Positions 8,995 through 17,354 of a stretch of DNA of 64,000 bases are shown piece by piece. A program made the position numbers and the translations under genes. How positions within the stretch are numbered: position 1 is the first letter of the stretch; each line of letters starts with the position of its first letter. The notes under the pieces are model-generated. The model searched no databases, was not told the DNA's origin, and saw nothing but the letters and a program-made list of their open reading frames with translations. The stretch is from Gemmatimonadota bacterium (GTDB lineage: Bacteria; Gemmatimonadota; Gemmatimonadetes; Gemmatimonadales; Gemmatimonadaceae): the NCBI GenBank assembly GCA_028287235.1, contig JAQBQB010000026.1:186001-250000 (forward strand), given 5' to 3'.

Positions 8995-9759
8995 ATGAAG
9001 AATGTCACCGCGCCGCCAGGCTCGACGTTGACGCTCGACAACGGTACCGAACGCATGACGGTGGATCTTTACTCCCGCGAAGGGCTTGATCTTCTGTCCA
9101 ACCTCTCCCTCAAGGCCGGCGCCGAACATCGAGTCATGTACGAGCCGACCTGGCTGGGTCGCCCGATCATTCAATTTCCAAACGACATCGTTGCGATCCA
9201 AGAGCTATTATGGCAGGTGCGCCCCGACGTCGTCGTCGAAACTGGCGTGGCGCACGGCGGTTCTCTGATCCTCTCCGCATCCATCCTTGAGTTGATTGGC
9301 AAGGGAAAAGTCGTTGCGGTAGATATCGACATTCGCGCGCACAACCGTGTTGCGATCGAGGCACACCCGCTCGCGCATCGCGTCGAACTGATTCAAGGAT
9401 CATCAATCGCCGACGATACGATGGCCGCGGTCCGCCGTGCGGTCGGCGACGCAGAAACCGTACTAGTCTTCCTTGACAGCAATCACAGCGAGGCGCACGT
9501 GTTCCGCGAGCTTGAGCTCTACGGCGCGCTCGTGACGCCCGGTAGCTATCTCGTCGCACACGATGGCGCACAGGCGTGGGTGTCGGACATTCCTCGCGGA
9601 AAACCGGAATGGAAATCCGATCATCCGCTCGCGGCGATTTATCGGTTTATCTCGCTGCATCCTGAGTTTTCGATAGAACAGCATTGGACTCGATTCGGTA
9701 CCACGTCGTCTCCTGACGGTTGGCTGAAGAAAGCAGGCCAAAGGAGCCTCGGCTCGTGA
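8995..9759 (+). CDS. CmcI/cephalosporin-hydroxylase-family SAM methyltransferase (probable sugar O-methyltransferase)
   Basis: The ATG is 3 nt after the hddA stop; 254 aa. The fold motifs are VVVETGVAHGGSLILSASIL (about 79), VVAVDIDIRAHNR, GSSIADDT, VLVFLDSNHSEAHVFREL and a C-terminal segment with AHDGAQAW. This is the pattern of the CmcI/RhmT family, class I methyltransferases named cephalosporin hydroxylase in databases but mostly sugar or lipid O-methyltransferases. In this context it probably methylates a hydroxyl of the heptose or another glycan residue. Confidence 0.85.
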   Translation: MKNVTAPPGSTLTLDNGTERMTVDLYSREGLDLLSNLSLKAGAEHRVMYEPTWLGRPIIQFPNDIVAIQELLWQVRPDVVVETGVAHGGSLILSASILELIGKGKVVAVDIDIRAHNRVAIEAHPLAHRVELIQGSSIADDTMAAVRRAVGDAETVLVFLDSNHSEAHVFRELELYGALVTPGSYLVAHDGAQAWVSDIPRGKPEWKSDHPLAAIYRFISLHPEFSIEQHWTRFGTTSSPDGWLKKAGQRSLGS

Positions 9760-9765
9760 GGAGGG
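9758..9765 (+). promoter_or_regulatory. Ribosome binding site supporting a CTG (or ATT) start
   Basis: The string gaggaggg directly follows the stop of the CmcI-like gene. The only in-frame near-cognate start codons at a sensible distance for the E1alpha-like gene are CTG 9770 and ATT 9767; no ATG/GTG/TTG precedes the conserved N-terminal helix. Confidence 0.5.
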
Positions 9766-9769
9766 AATT

Positions 9770-10663
9770 CTGACCGCCTATTCGGATGCCAACGCGCTCG
9801 CGCTGATCCGGCTGAGGTTTTGGCAGCATCAACTCAACGAGATGTTAAAAGCCGGACAGTTCAAAATCCCCGTCCACCTCGCGTTCGGTCACGAGGCTGT
9901 CGCTGTTGCCATGGATTTGACCATGCAGGCCGAGGACGCCTTATGTTTGACCCACCGCAACGGGGCGTACAACCTGGCTCGGTCGAAGTCGTTCGATTCT
10001 GAGTTGGCCCACTACGAATTGCGGGGCCGAAGCGGCTCCGCCGCCCAAATGGCGTCGATGAACTTGGCGATGGAAAACACCGGCATCGCATACACGTCGA
10101 GTATTTTGGGCAACAACATGGCGGTGGGTGCTGGGATCGCTATGAACCGAAAGGTCTGCCACCGCGAGGGAATCGTTTTCATCCTGACCGGCGACGGAGC
10201 GATCGAAGAAGGGGTGTTCTGGGAAACGCTGATCTTCGCCCGAAGTCACGAGCTTGGGATCGCCGTAGTCGTCGAGAATAACAATTTCTCGTTGGGCTCG
10301 ACGATCGCGCAACGCCGCAGCCCGATCGATCTGTCCCTCGTTTGCGCCGGGCTGGGAGTGAGCTTTCGGCGCGCGACCGGCGCGGAGTTGCCGGAGGTGA
10401 AGGCCGCGCTCGGAGCCGCGCGAAGCGACGCCTCGCGCGGATGTCCCGCGGTAATCGAGGTCCAACTCCACACATTTAATCAACACGCCGGGCCCACTCC
10501 CGGCTGGGCCGAAGATCCGAGACGGATAGCCCTACACGACGGATTGTTGCTAGGTCAAGGCGATGATCCAAATGATCCGCTGGTCCGCCTTCAACAAGCG
10601 CTTGGCGAGGAGCATTTCCGTCGCTTGGCGGAACAGGTTGTTCAGGAGAATGCCGTTGGCTGA
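9770..10663 (+). CDS. Thiamine-diphosphate-dependent dehydrogenase/transketolase-like E1 alpha subunit
   Basis: The ORF track starts at ATG 9842, but the frame upstream encodes ALALIRLRFWQHQLNEM, the N-terminal helix expected before GxxKIPVHLAFGHEAVAVA in E1-alpha proteins. With a strong GAGGAGGG 5-12 nt upstream, CTG 9770 (or ATT 9767) is the probable start. The thiamine-diphosphate motif GDGAIEEGVFWE...ENNNFS spans about residues 141-172. It forms a pair with the next gene, whose ATG overlaps its end. No E2 or E3 gene is visible, so a classical 2-oxoacid dehydrogenase complex is unlikely. AviB1-like two-carbon attachment to a keto sugar is one possibility (inference). Confidence 0.82.
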   Translation: MTAYSDANALALIRLRFWQHQLNEMLKAGQFKIPVHLAFGHEAVAVAMDLTMQAEDALCLTHRNGAYNLARSKSFDSELAHYELRGRSGSAAQMASMNLAMENTGIAYTSSILGNNMAVGAGIAMNRKVCHREGIVFILTGDGAIEEGVFWETLIFARSHELGIAVVVENNNFSLGSTIAQRRSPIDLSLVCAGLGVSFRRATGAELPEVKAALGAARSDASRGCPAVIEVQLHTFNQHAGPTPGWAEDPRRIALHDGLLLGQGDDPNDPLVRLQQALGEEHFRRLAEQVVQENAVG

Positions 10664-11612
10664 CCCGACGTATATCGCTCAAATCATTGCGCAGGTGAAC
10701 GAAGTCACCGCCCGTTGCGGGCCGGTGCTGCTCTTTGGCGAGAACATCAATTACGGCTCGCGCATCGGCGGCTTGGCACGCGGCCTAACGGTAAATAGCG
10801 AAGGCGTCATTCAAAACGTCGGCAATTGCGAGCTGACTCATCTAGGCGTCGGCTTGGGGATAATGCTCGATGGTGGCCAAGCCGTTCAGTTTGGGAAGCA
10901 ACTCGATTTCATCGTGCTGGGCTTGGAACAAGCCTGCGATACGTTCAACTTCATTCGCGCATACCGTCCGCGGTCTTCGTGGGGTAGCTTCACAATCTTC
11001 GTCGTGGTTTGCGACCAAGGGTATCAGGGGCCGCAGTCGAGTATGAACGCCGCGGGAGATTTCGCATCGCTGGCGAACATCCCGGTTTATTGCCTGAACG
11101 GCGCCGAAGACGCCGCGCGTGTGGTGCGCCGCCACTTCGTGGCTCCCGGGTTTCGGATTTTGTGCCTTAGCCAGCGACACTTCGCGTCGCCTGCCCTTCA
11201 GCTGCCGGTCGAATGGGCCGCTCCGGACGAGAGCATCTTTCGGTATAAGTCGGGCGATGACGCCACCGTGGCTGCCTTCAATTTCTCGTTACGTGACGCG
11301 CTCGCGATGGATCGAGCGTTTCGAGCAGTCGGCATTCGCAGCGACGTGTTCCACGTCAACTTTATTCCCGGAATGGACTTGGCCGCGCTCCTCGACTCAA
11401 GTCGACGCACGCGCAAACTCATTCTCATCGATGACTCGAAGACTGTAACAAAATTTGGTGACGCAATCGTCACCGAATTGGCGTCGTCGAGCCTGGACGT
11501 GGGCGTGCTGTCGTATTGCAGACGCGGATCCGCCGATAATGAGTACGGCGCGAACGAGGATCGATTTCTTCCAGACGTCGACCGGGCGCTCGCGTTTATC
11601 CGTGGCACGTGA
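10650..11612 (+). CDS. Thiamine-diphosphate-dependent dehydrogenase/transketolase-like E1 beta subunit
   Basis: ATG 10650 follows the SD-like aggag closely and overlaps the alpha-subunit gene by 14 nt. The 320-aa protein shows the E1-beta pyrimidine-binding domain: LLFGENINYG, a Glu in NCELTHLGVGLGIMLDGG, and VVVCDQGYQGPQSS. A C-terminal transketolase-like domain follows (about 200-315; RKLILIDDSKTVTKFGDAIVTEL). It should assemble with the upstream subunit into an alpha2beta2 enzyme. The product sugar or acid is unknown; the adjoining SDR at 11629 may reduce it. Confidence 0.82.
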   Translation: MPLADPTYIAQIIAQVNEVTARCGPVLLFGENINYGSRIGGLARGLTVNSEGVIQNVGNCELTHLGVGLGIMLDGGQAVQFGKQLDFIVLGLEQACDTFNFIRAYRPRSSWGSFTIFVVVCDQGYQGPQSSMNAAGDFASLANIPVYCLNGAEDAARVVRRHFVAPGFRILCLSQRHFASPALQLPVEWAAPDESIFRYKSGDDATVAAFNFSLRDALAMDRAFRAVGIRSDVFHVNFIPGMDLAALLDSSRRTRKLILIDDSKTVTKFGDAIVTELASSSLDVGVLSYCRRGSADNEYGANEDRFLPDVDRALAFIRGT

Positions 11613-11628
11613 CCTCCTTCACACCGAT

Positions 11629-12756
11629 ATGAAACGCATCTTGGTGACCGGTTCGCTCGGATACATCGGAAGTGTGTTGCTGCCCTACCTTGCGACGCAT
11701 AAATACGATTGCATCGGATATGACGTCGGATTTTTCGAACACTGTGTTCTTTATCCGCCTCTCGCCGTCACGACGGTTCGCCGAGATGCCCGCGACATCA
11801 CCGAAGCGGATTTGGACGGCATCGATGTCGTGGTGCATCTCGCCGGCATATCCAACGATCCAATGGGGACGCTTGACGCGTCCCGCATTTACGATCCGAC
11901 TCGGGCCTATGCCTTCGCGATCGCGAAGCTTTGCAAGAAACGCGGAGTAAAGTTCATTTTCGCGTCCAGTTGTTCGGTATATGGGGTGGGCGCGGCGAAT
12001 CTCTTGACTGAGACCTCGCCAACACGGCCCCAGACCCCATACTCACTCAACAAGCTCCAGGTCGAGGAAGACCTTCGTACGATTAGCGACGAGACGTTTT
12101 CTCCCATCGCGCTTCGTTTCGCTACGATCTTTGGATCATCGCCTCGCCCCCGTTTCGACGTGGTGGTAAACATGTTGACGGCGATGGCCGTAGCAACAAA
12201 CACGATCGTCCTCAATTCCGACGGAGCTGCCTGGCGGCCGAATGTGCACATCTTGGATGCGTGCGAGGCGGTTCGGCGCGCCATCGACTTGGAGTATGTC
12301 GGAGGAGAACTCCTCGTGCTAAACGTCGGCGACGACGCGAGTAATCTGCAGGTGATCGACATCGCCAGAGTTATCCAGACGACGATACCGGGGTGCGACC
12401 TGAAATTCCTCAACCAGAATCCGGAGCTCGACCGGGACAGGCTGATCATCGACCGCAAGGTCAAAGACGGGGTAGATACGCGGACCTACAAGGTGTCGTT
12501 TGCAAAAATCACAACGGCACTGGCCGGCTTCAAGTGCGCATGGACCGTTGACCGGGGCGTGCGCGAGATAGTAAATCGATTCCACGATTTATCTTTCGAC
12601 GCCGCGGTCTTTAGACGAAGGGGATTCTATCGGCTCCAGGAGCTTGAATACCTACATGGTAACGGGTATCTGTCCGATGAACTGCGTTGGCTCAGGGCGC
12701 GCCCCACGGACGAATCTCTGGTGAGCTCGGCGATCAATGGGCAAGCTGTCTCATGA
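11629..12756 (+). CDS. NAD-dependent epimerase/dehydratase (extended SDR), paralogue of the 2960-4003 gene
   Basis: The start is ATG 11629, 16 nt after the E1-beta stop; 375 aa. Motifs are VTGSLGYIGSVL (about 7-17), active-site Ser in FASSCSVYG and YSLNK (about 141), then FGSSPRPRFDVVVN, WRPNVHILDAC and a C-terminal LSDELRWLRA. These match the SDR at 2960 segment by segment, so the two are paralogues acting on related sugars. Position next to the E1-like pair suggests it processes the branched or two-carbon-extended product (inference). Its stop overlaps the next ATG. Confidence 0.87.
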   Translation: MKRILVTGSLGYIGSVLLPYLATHKYDCIGYDVGFFEHCVLYPPLAVTTVRRDARDITEADLDGIDVVVHLAGISNDPMGTLDASRIYDPTRAYAFAIAKLCKKRGVKFIFASSCSVYGVGAANLLTETSPTRPQTPYSLNKLQVEEDLRTISDETFSPIALRFATIFGSSPRPRFDVVVNMLTAMAVATNTIVLNSDGAAWRPNVHILDACEAVRRAIDLEYVGGELLVLNVGDDASNLQVIDIARVIQTTIPGCDLKFLNQNPELDRDRLIIDRKVKDGVDTRTYKVSFAKITTALAGFKCAWTVDRGVREIVNRFHDLSFDAAVFRRRGFYRLQELEYLHGNGYLSDELRWLRARPTDESLVSSAINGQAVS

Positions 12757-13274
12757 CCGATGAGCCGATTCCTCCTCTATCGGATCAGGAAATCGACGAA
12801 TGGTTCGCGCGCGCCGCGCGATCGCCAAGGCGTCGAATTGCGAAGATATTGCACGCTCCCGGTATGGTCTTCAATGAAGTGTTCAATTTCATTCTCCAAG
12901 ACTCCTACATGCAGCCCCATCTTCACCCAAGTGCGGAGAAGATCGAGCGTATCTATCTCATCCGCGGCGCCATGGCGGTCCTCTTCTTTGACGATCGCGG
13001 CGCGGTGACGAAGGTGACGGTTCTCCAGAAAGGCCGGACTGAGTTCATCGAGGTGCCGGCGTTCACATGGCACACGTATGTCATGCTCGATGAGAGTGTC
13101 GTCTCGTACGAGACAATGATGGGCGAATATGATCCCAAGACGTGGAAAGAATTCGCGGAGTGGGCGCCGCTCGAGAATTCGGATAAATCTGTCGCGTATC
13201 TGGCCTTCCTGAAGACGGCGGCGACAAATCGAATGCCTGGAACCCTCAGCAGAAATAGCCGACTACCGATTTAG
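12753..13274 (+). CDS. WbuC-like cupin-fold protein
   Basis: ATG 12753 overlaps the upstream stop (ATGA); 173 aa. The cupin core shows MQPHLHPSAEKIERIYLIRGAMAVLFFDDRG, then PAFTWHTYVMLDESVVSYETMMGEYDPKTWKEFAEWAP. This spacing and wording match the WbuC family, often encoded beside FnlA-C and WbuB in O-antigen loci. The metal-binding His pair (HLH) is present. The biochemical role of WbuC is not settled. Here it lies about 37 kb from the FucNAc genes. Confidence 0.8.
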   Translation: MTDEPIPPLSDQEIDEWFARAARSPRRRIAKILHAPGMVFNEVFNFILQDSYMQPHLHPSAEKIERIYLIRGAMAVLFFDDRGAVTKVTVLQKGRTEFIEVPAFTWHTYVMLDESVVSYETMMGEYDPKTWKEFAEWAPLENSDKSVAYLAFLKTAATNRMPGTLSRNSRLPI

Positions 13275-13308
13275 CTATAAGATTTCACTCGATTGGGGAA
13301 GACATATC

Positions 13309-14643
13309 ATGCGCTTGCACGACGGATCCGAGATCACGGCGGAACAGATTGAAGAACTCAATGCTCACGGCCCCTATAGCATGGCTGTTTGGAAGTCAGG
13401 CGACGTGGCAATAGGCAATGAAGAAGGTTTGCAAGGTCGCAGTGCGTACTTTACGAGTCTTATTCGGCAGAGTATTCTCGCGCGGTTTTCACTCGACGAA
13501 ATCAAGGGTTTCTCGATTCTAGACATCGGTTGCAACGACGGTTGGGTTCTGCATACGCTCAGCGACCTTCCTTTCAAGAAGATGGTTGGCATCGAACCGC
13601 GCGAAAAGAACATCGCGAAAGGTCGAAAGGTACGCGAACTACTCAAGTTGACTAATTCTGTCGAGTATCGACTCGGCGACATTGAGTCGATCGGCGATGA
13701 AGTTTTCGACATTGTCATCTGCGCGGGCGTTCTCTATCACGTCGAATCTATTCCGCTTGCGCTTCGCAATGTCCGGAATGCGTGTCGTCGAATGGTCTTC
13801 GTGGAATCTCGGTGCATCTCATCAAAGTACGTGACGCGAGATTTGATGGATGAGATCGAGATGCGAGATCTTGTCTATCGATTCAAGGAACGTCAGTGCG
13901 GGATTACCGCGCAGAAATTCGAATCGGCATATCACGACGGATCCGCGAGGCACGCGACGATCGTCAACATCCCGTCGGCGGAATCGCTTATCATGAACTT
14001 GTCGATTCTCGGATTCGAGGGAATCGATGTTGTCGCCGACCTAGACACATACCGAGAGTCGGTCTGGCAGGACAAACGTCCGCTAAGCGGTATATGTATT
14101 GCGGCGACGCTTGATCCCGCTGCGAAGATGATGGAGTCGGAGGAGCAGACGTGGATCGACGAGTACGAGAGCAACCTCGAAGCAACAGTGCTTGATCGTG
14201 CGTACATCGAGCCAGTGTACCGGTACATCGTGCTCGGCGACATGGCAACGAATTTGCCGCCCAAGTCCGGAACGACAGCGGAGTACCTCACGCTCGCCGC
14301 GTCGAAGGCCGACGAGATGAAAGCGAAGTTGGCCAGTCTTCACCAAGATAAATACGAGATCGAGATTGTTCAGAATTTCCGATACAGCCCGCGCGACAAA
14401 ATAGCACTCGAGTATGGTAAGCTACTCAAGTCGGAGGGAAGGTTAGGGGAGGCGTTGGAGGTTCTGAAAAGCATCTCTTCAAAATTGAATGCCGATTGGC
14501 GGTCGGTCTATCGGTCGTTCCATCTGATCTCGGAGATCTATCGCGAGCAGCAAAATGTCGCCGCGACGAATCGGTATCGCGACTTGTGTCTCAAGTGCAA
14601 TCAGAAATACCCGGTGAACAGGCGCGCTCAGGCCGAGACGTGA
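13309..14643 (+). CDS. Class I SAM methyltransferase with C-terminal helical extension
   Basis: ATG 13309 has gggga about 12 nt upstream. The N-terminal half (about 60-240) is a methyltransferase: LDIGCNDGWVLHTL (motif I, about 68), GIEPREKNI, and FDIVICAGVLYHVES (motif IV region). The C-terminal part (about 290-444) is helical and rich in Leu/Glu/Lys, ending with GRLGEALEVLKSISSKL, which resembles a degenerate TPR repeat. The length of 444 aa is well above a simple methyltransferase. It probably methylates a glycan residue or a precursor; the substrate is unknown. Confidence 0.8.
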   Translation: MRLHDGSEITAEQIEELNAHGPYSMAVWKSGDVAIGNEEGLQGRSAYFTSLIRQSILARFSLDEIKGFSILDIGCNDGWVLHTLSDLPFKKMVGIEPREKNIAKGRKVRELLKLTNSVEYRLGDIESIGDEVFDIVICAGVLYHVESIPLALRNVRNACRRMVFVESRCISSKYVTRDLMDEIEMRDLVYRFKERQCGITAQKFESAYHDGSARHATIVNIPSAESLIMNLSILGFEGIDVVADLDTYRESVWQDKRPLSGICIAATLDPAAKMMESEEQTWIDEYESNLEATVLDRAYIEPVYRYIVLGDMATNLPPKSGTTAEYLTLAASKADEMKAKLASLHQDKYEIEIVQNFRYSPRDKIALEYGKLLKSEGRLGEALEVLKSISSKLNADWRSVYRSFHLISEIYREQQNVAATNRYRDLCLKCNQKYPVNRRAQAET

Positions 14644-14705
14644 GAAAAACTGCGGTCGACGGCTACAACGGTGAGCGACATGAGCATCCGAAAACCGCCG
14701 CGTGT

Positions 14706-15149
14706 ATGATCTCATCGATTCGGCACGTCGGCATTGTCGTGAGGAACCTCGATGTATCACTCAAGTTCTATGTAGGCATCCTTGGACTGGCGATCTACAT
14801 GCGCCGAGTCGAAGAAGGGTCGTTTATCGAAGCGCTTACAGGAGTTCCGGGTCTCAGATTGGAGTATGTAAAACTCGTCATTCCGAAGGGAGGTTTGATT
14901 GAGCTACTACAGTATCACTCCCATCCGGATGTCACGGCGGCGAACGCCGTCGTTCCGAGGGATTCAAATACTCTTGGGTGTTCTCACGTCGCTCTAACGG
15001 TGCTCGACCTTGCTAAAGTCTATGGAGCCATGACGCGCGACGGATACACATGCAAGTCGGAACCACTCATCGCGCCCGGCGGGAAAGCCAAAATCCTGTA
15101 CGCGCACGATCCCGACGGAGTCATTCTGGAATTGATCGAAGATTTGTGA
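14706..15149 (+). CDS. VOC-superfamily (glyoxalase/epimerase-like) protein
   Basis: ATG 14706 gives a 147-aa protein; the ORF-track start is inside the previous gene. The paired beta-alpha-beta-beta-beta modules of the vicinal-oxygen-chelate fold are visible: ISSIRHVGIVVRNLDVSLKFY with LGL at the start, and GCSHVALTVLDLAKVY with HDPDGVILELIE at the end. Metal-binding candidates are His7, the Glu of LIELL, His of SHVAL and the last Glu. Such proteins include lactoylglutathione lyase, methylmalonyl-CoA epimerase and sugar isomerases. Its role in a glycan locus is unclear. Confidence 0.75.
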   Translation: MISSIRHVGIVVRNLDVSLKFYVGILGLAIYMRRVEEGSFIEALTGVPGLRLEYVKLVIPKGGLIELLQYHSHPDVTAANAVVPRDSNTLGCSHVALTVLDLAKVYGAMTRDGYTCKSEPLIAPGGKAKILYAHDPDGVILELIEDL

Positions 15150-15174
15150 AGGAGCATTCGCGAGCGGAGCAATC

Positions 15175-16374
15175 TTGAGTACGGCAGATCTGGAAGCGTG
15201 GTGCCTGAGTGCATTGCGGGAATCCAAATCAAGGAAATGTGACGATCCTGGGTCGCTATCCGAACTTACCGTCGTCGTTCCGTCGTACGGGCGGCCCGAT
15301 TTTCTACTGCGGCAGGCCGTGTACTGGAGCGGCGCCGCTGCGACACTGCTCATAGCTGACGGATCACCAGAGCCACTGAGCGCTCGCGTTCGCGAAGCGT
15401 TCGCTGCCGAACCGAAAATTCAGTATCTCCATCTACCCGGAGACGTTGTTACCCGGTTGAACCGGGCGGCGGGACATATCCGTACTCCCTACGCCGTCCT
15501 TCTTGGCGACGACGAGTTCCTACTTCGAAGCGGTTTGTCTCAGGCGATCAATAGACTCGAAAATGATCCAACCCTGGTGGCATGTATCGGGCAATCTCTA
15601 GCATTCGCGCCGCGTTCGGACGGCACGCATGTGACGTACGGCCCTGGGTATGCTCATTGGCGGTTTAGTGCCAAGCAGGACGACCTCAAAGAGCGGGTCG
15701 TTGCTTCGATGGCGAGCTACAATGCGGCTACCTGCTACGCCGTCTTTAGAGAACCATTCTGGAGCAGGTCCTGGGGGGCCATTCGGCATTGGACATCGCC
15801 GTACGCGAGTGAAGTGCAACAAGCCATCGCGACCTACATCTTCGGCAAGGTCTCGACGGTCGATGACGTCTATTGGCTCAGGTCGACTGAGAACCCATCG
15901 GTAGCGGTCACGACCGACTGGGGTCGAAATCTCCCGTTCGCCGAGTGGTGGCTGTCGCCAGGATTTGAACAAGAGCGAGCAAGTTTCGTCGAAACGCTGG
16001 CTGGAGAGGCCGTCGGGGAGCAGCGGGTGAGCGGTATAACCGCATCGGCGATTGTCCACGATGCCGTCGAAGCATATGTCGACCTATGCCGCCGCAGAAA
16101 GCCTACGAAATCCAGTAAATTCCGAGCCTTCGCGCGGCAGATGGTTGTCAAGACGCTGCGGGCAGCCCTCTCGGAACATGATTTCCACGCCATGAAGGCG
16201 CGTACTGTTCGTTTGCTGGGGCTGAAGGGCGGAGAGGGCTTCGGTAGTCTCGCTGAAGTGTTATGCCGGACGGACCGCGACGCGTTTGTTGTCAGCCCAG
16301 AAGCTGCGCTCGAATTCGCCGAGGTTGAGCACCTAATCGCTGAGTTCTACGAAGTCAGGCTGAGAAAACGATAA
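15175..16374 (+). CDS. TIGR00180-like glycosyltransferase
   Basis: TTG 15175 with gcggag about 9 nt upstream; 399 aa. The N-terminal segment LTVVVPSYGRPDFLLRQAVYW and a later GDDEFLL are typical of the small GT-A family TIGR00180, variants of GT2 in which the DXD motif reads DDE. The C-terminal half (about 230-399) is helical and family-specific. It is likely a cytoplasmic transferase adding one residue to the lipid-linked unit. Donor and acceptor cannot be read from sequence. Confidence 0.78.
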   Translation: MSTADLEAWCLSALRESKSRKCDDPGSLSELTVVVPSYGRPDFLLRQAVYWSGAAATLLIADGSPEPLSARVREAFAAEPKIQYLHLPGDVVTRLNRAAGHIRTPYAVLLGDDEFLLRSGLSQAINRLENDPTLVACIGQSLAFAPRSDGTHVTYGPGYAHWRFSAKQDDLKERVVASMASYNAATCYAVFREPFWSRSWGAIRHWTSPYASEVQQAIATYIFGKVSTVDDVYWLRSTENPSVAVTTDWGRNLPFAEWWLSPGFEQERASFVETLAGEAVGEQRVSGITASAIVHDAVEAYVDLCRRRKPTKSSKFRAFARQMVVKTLRAALSEHDFHAMKARTVRLLGLKGGEGFGSLAEVLCRTDRDAFVVSPEAALEFAEVEHLIAEFYEVRLRKR

Positions 16375-16380
16375 TCCTTG

Positions 16381-17337
16381 ATGGCGGAGACAATCATAAT
16401 TTGCGGAGCCGGCCAACTTGGGTCGCGCTACCTTCAAGGACTCGCGCAGTGTGCCACACCTTTGCGCATCCACGTACAAGACAGTAGCCCCGAGTCACTG
16501 AGGCGAACGCGTCAGCGTTGGTCGGAGGTTTCTGATTCCAGCCCAGCGCATTTGGCGACCTTTGACACCTCGCTCGACTCATTGCCGCGAGACGCGGCCG
16601 TCGCCATCGTAGCGACAACCGCCGATGTGCGTCCAGAAGTCGTGGCTCAGATCTGCGGACGTTCCAGGGTGCGTTTCTGGATCCTTGAGAAGATGTTAAC
16701 CCAAAGCGAAACCGCGCTCGACGAGCTCGTGGCCCAAGTGGCCGGTGCTTCAGCCGCGTGGGTGAATACGCCGCGACGAATCATGCCGTGGCATCAAGCA
16801 CTCAAGTCCAAGCTCAGTCTCACGCCACCAGTAGTCCTGAAAATTGTCGGCGGACCGTGGGGATTGGCGTGCAATTCCGTGCACTATCTCGACCTGTGCG
16901 CCTGGTGGACGGGTGAGGCCCTGGTGAGCGTCGATACCAGTCGTCTCGATTCTCGGTGGCGTGCGAGTAAACGTCCGGGGTTTTTGGAGATTACGGGTAC
17001 AATAGAAGCGCAATATTCGCGGGGGTCGCGCGTTATTCTCACCGCGAACAACGCCGATGTCGCGTTCACGATGGAACTAAGCGACGGCGAACGTGCCTGG
17101 CAGATCGACGAAGACGGCGGCAGTGCGCGACGAGATGACGGACTCACCGTTGCTGGTCGCCTCATGTATCAAAGCGAATTGAGTGGTCCGATGATTGAGG
17201 CAATACTGGAGAGCGGACGGTGTGGCCTGCCGTCGCTCGAGGAGGCGGCCGTCACCCATCGCGCGCTCATCCGTGGCCTACAGGAGCACTGGGCGCGCGC
17301 CGGGCACCCCGGTGCCGCGTCGGTTCCCGTAACCTGA
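16381..17337 (+). CDS. Gfo/Idh/MocA-family oxidoreductase-like protein
   Basis: ATG 16381 is preferred to TTG 16378 directly before it; 318 aa. The N-terminal Rossmann motif is IICGAGQLGSRYLQGL. The family EKP motif reads LEKMLTQ, so the Pro is missing. A later NSVHYLDLCAWW corresponds to the conserved His/Asp segment of the substrate site. These proteins oxidise or reduce sugar hydroxyls with NAD(P). It is followed after 17 nt by a second family member, so the two may catalyse an oxidation/reduction pair at one carbon (inference). Confidence 0.72.
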   Translation: MAETIIICGAGQLGSRYLQGLAQCATPLRIHVQDSSPESLRRTRQRWSEVSDSSPAHLATFDTSLDSLPRDAAVAIVATTADVRPEVVAQICGRSRVRFWILEKMLTQSETALDELVAQVAGASAAWVNTPRRIMPWHQALKSKLSLTPPVVLKIVGGPWGLACNSVHYLDLCAWWTGEALVSVDTSRLDSRWRASKRPGFLEITGTIEAQYSRGSRVILTANNADVAFTMELSDGERAWQIDEDGGSARRDDGLTVAGRLMYQSELSGPMIEAILESGRCGLPSLEEAAVTHRALIRGLQEHWARAGHPGAASVPVT

Positions 17338-17354
17338 GCGAACGGCACCGCTTC

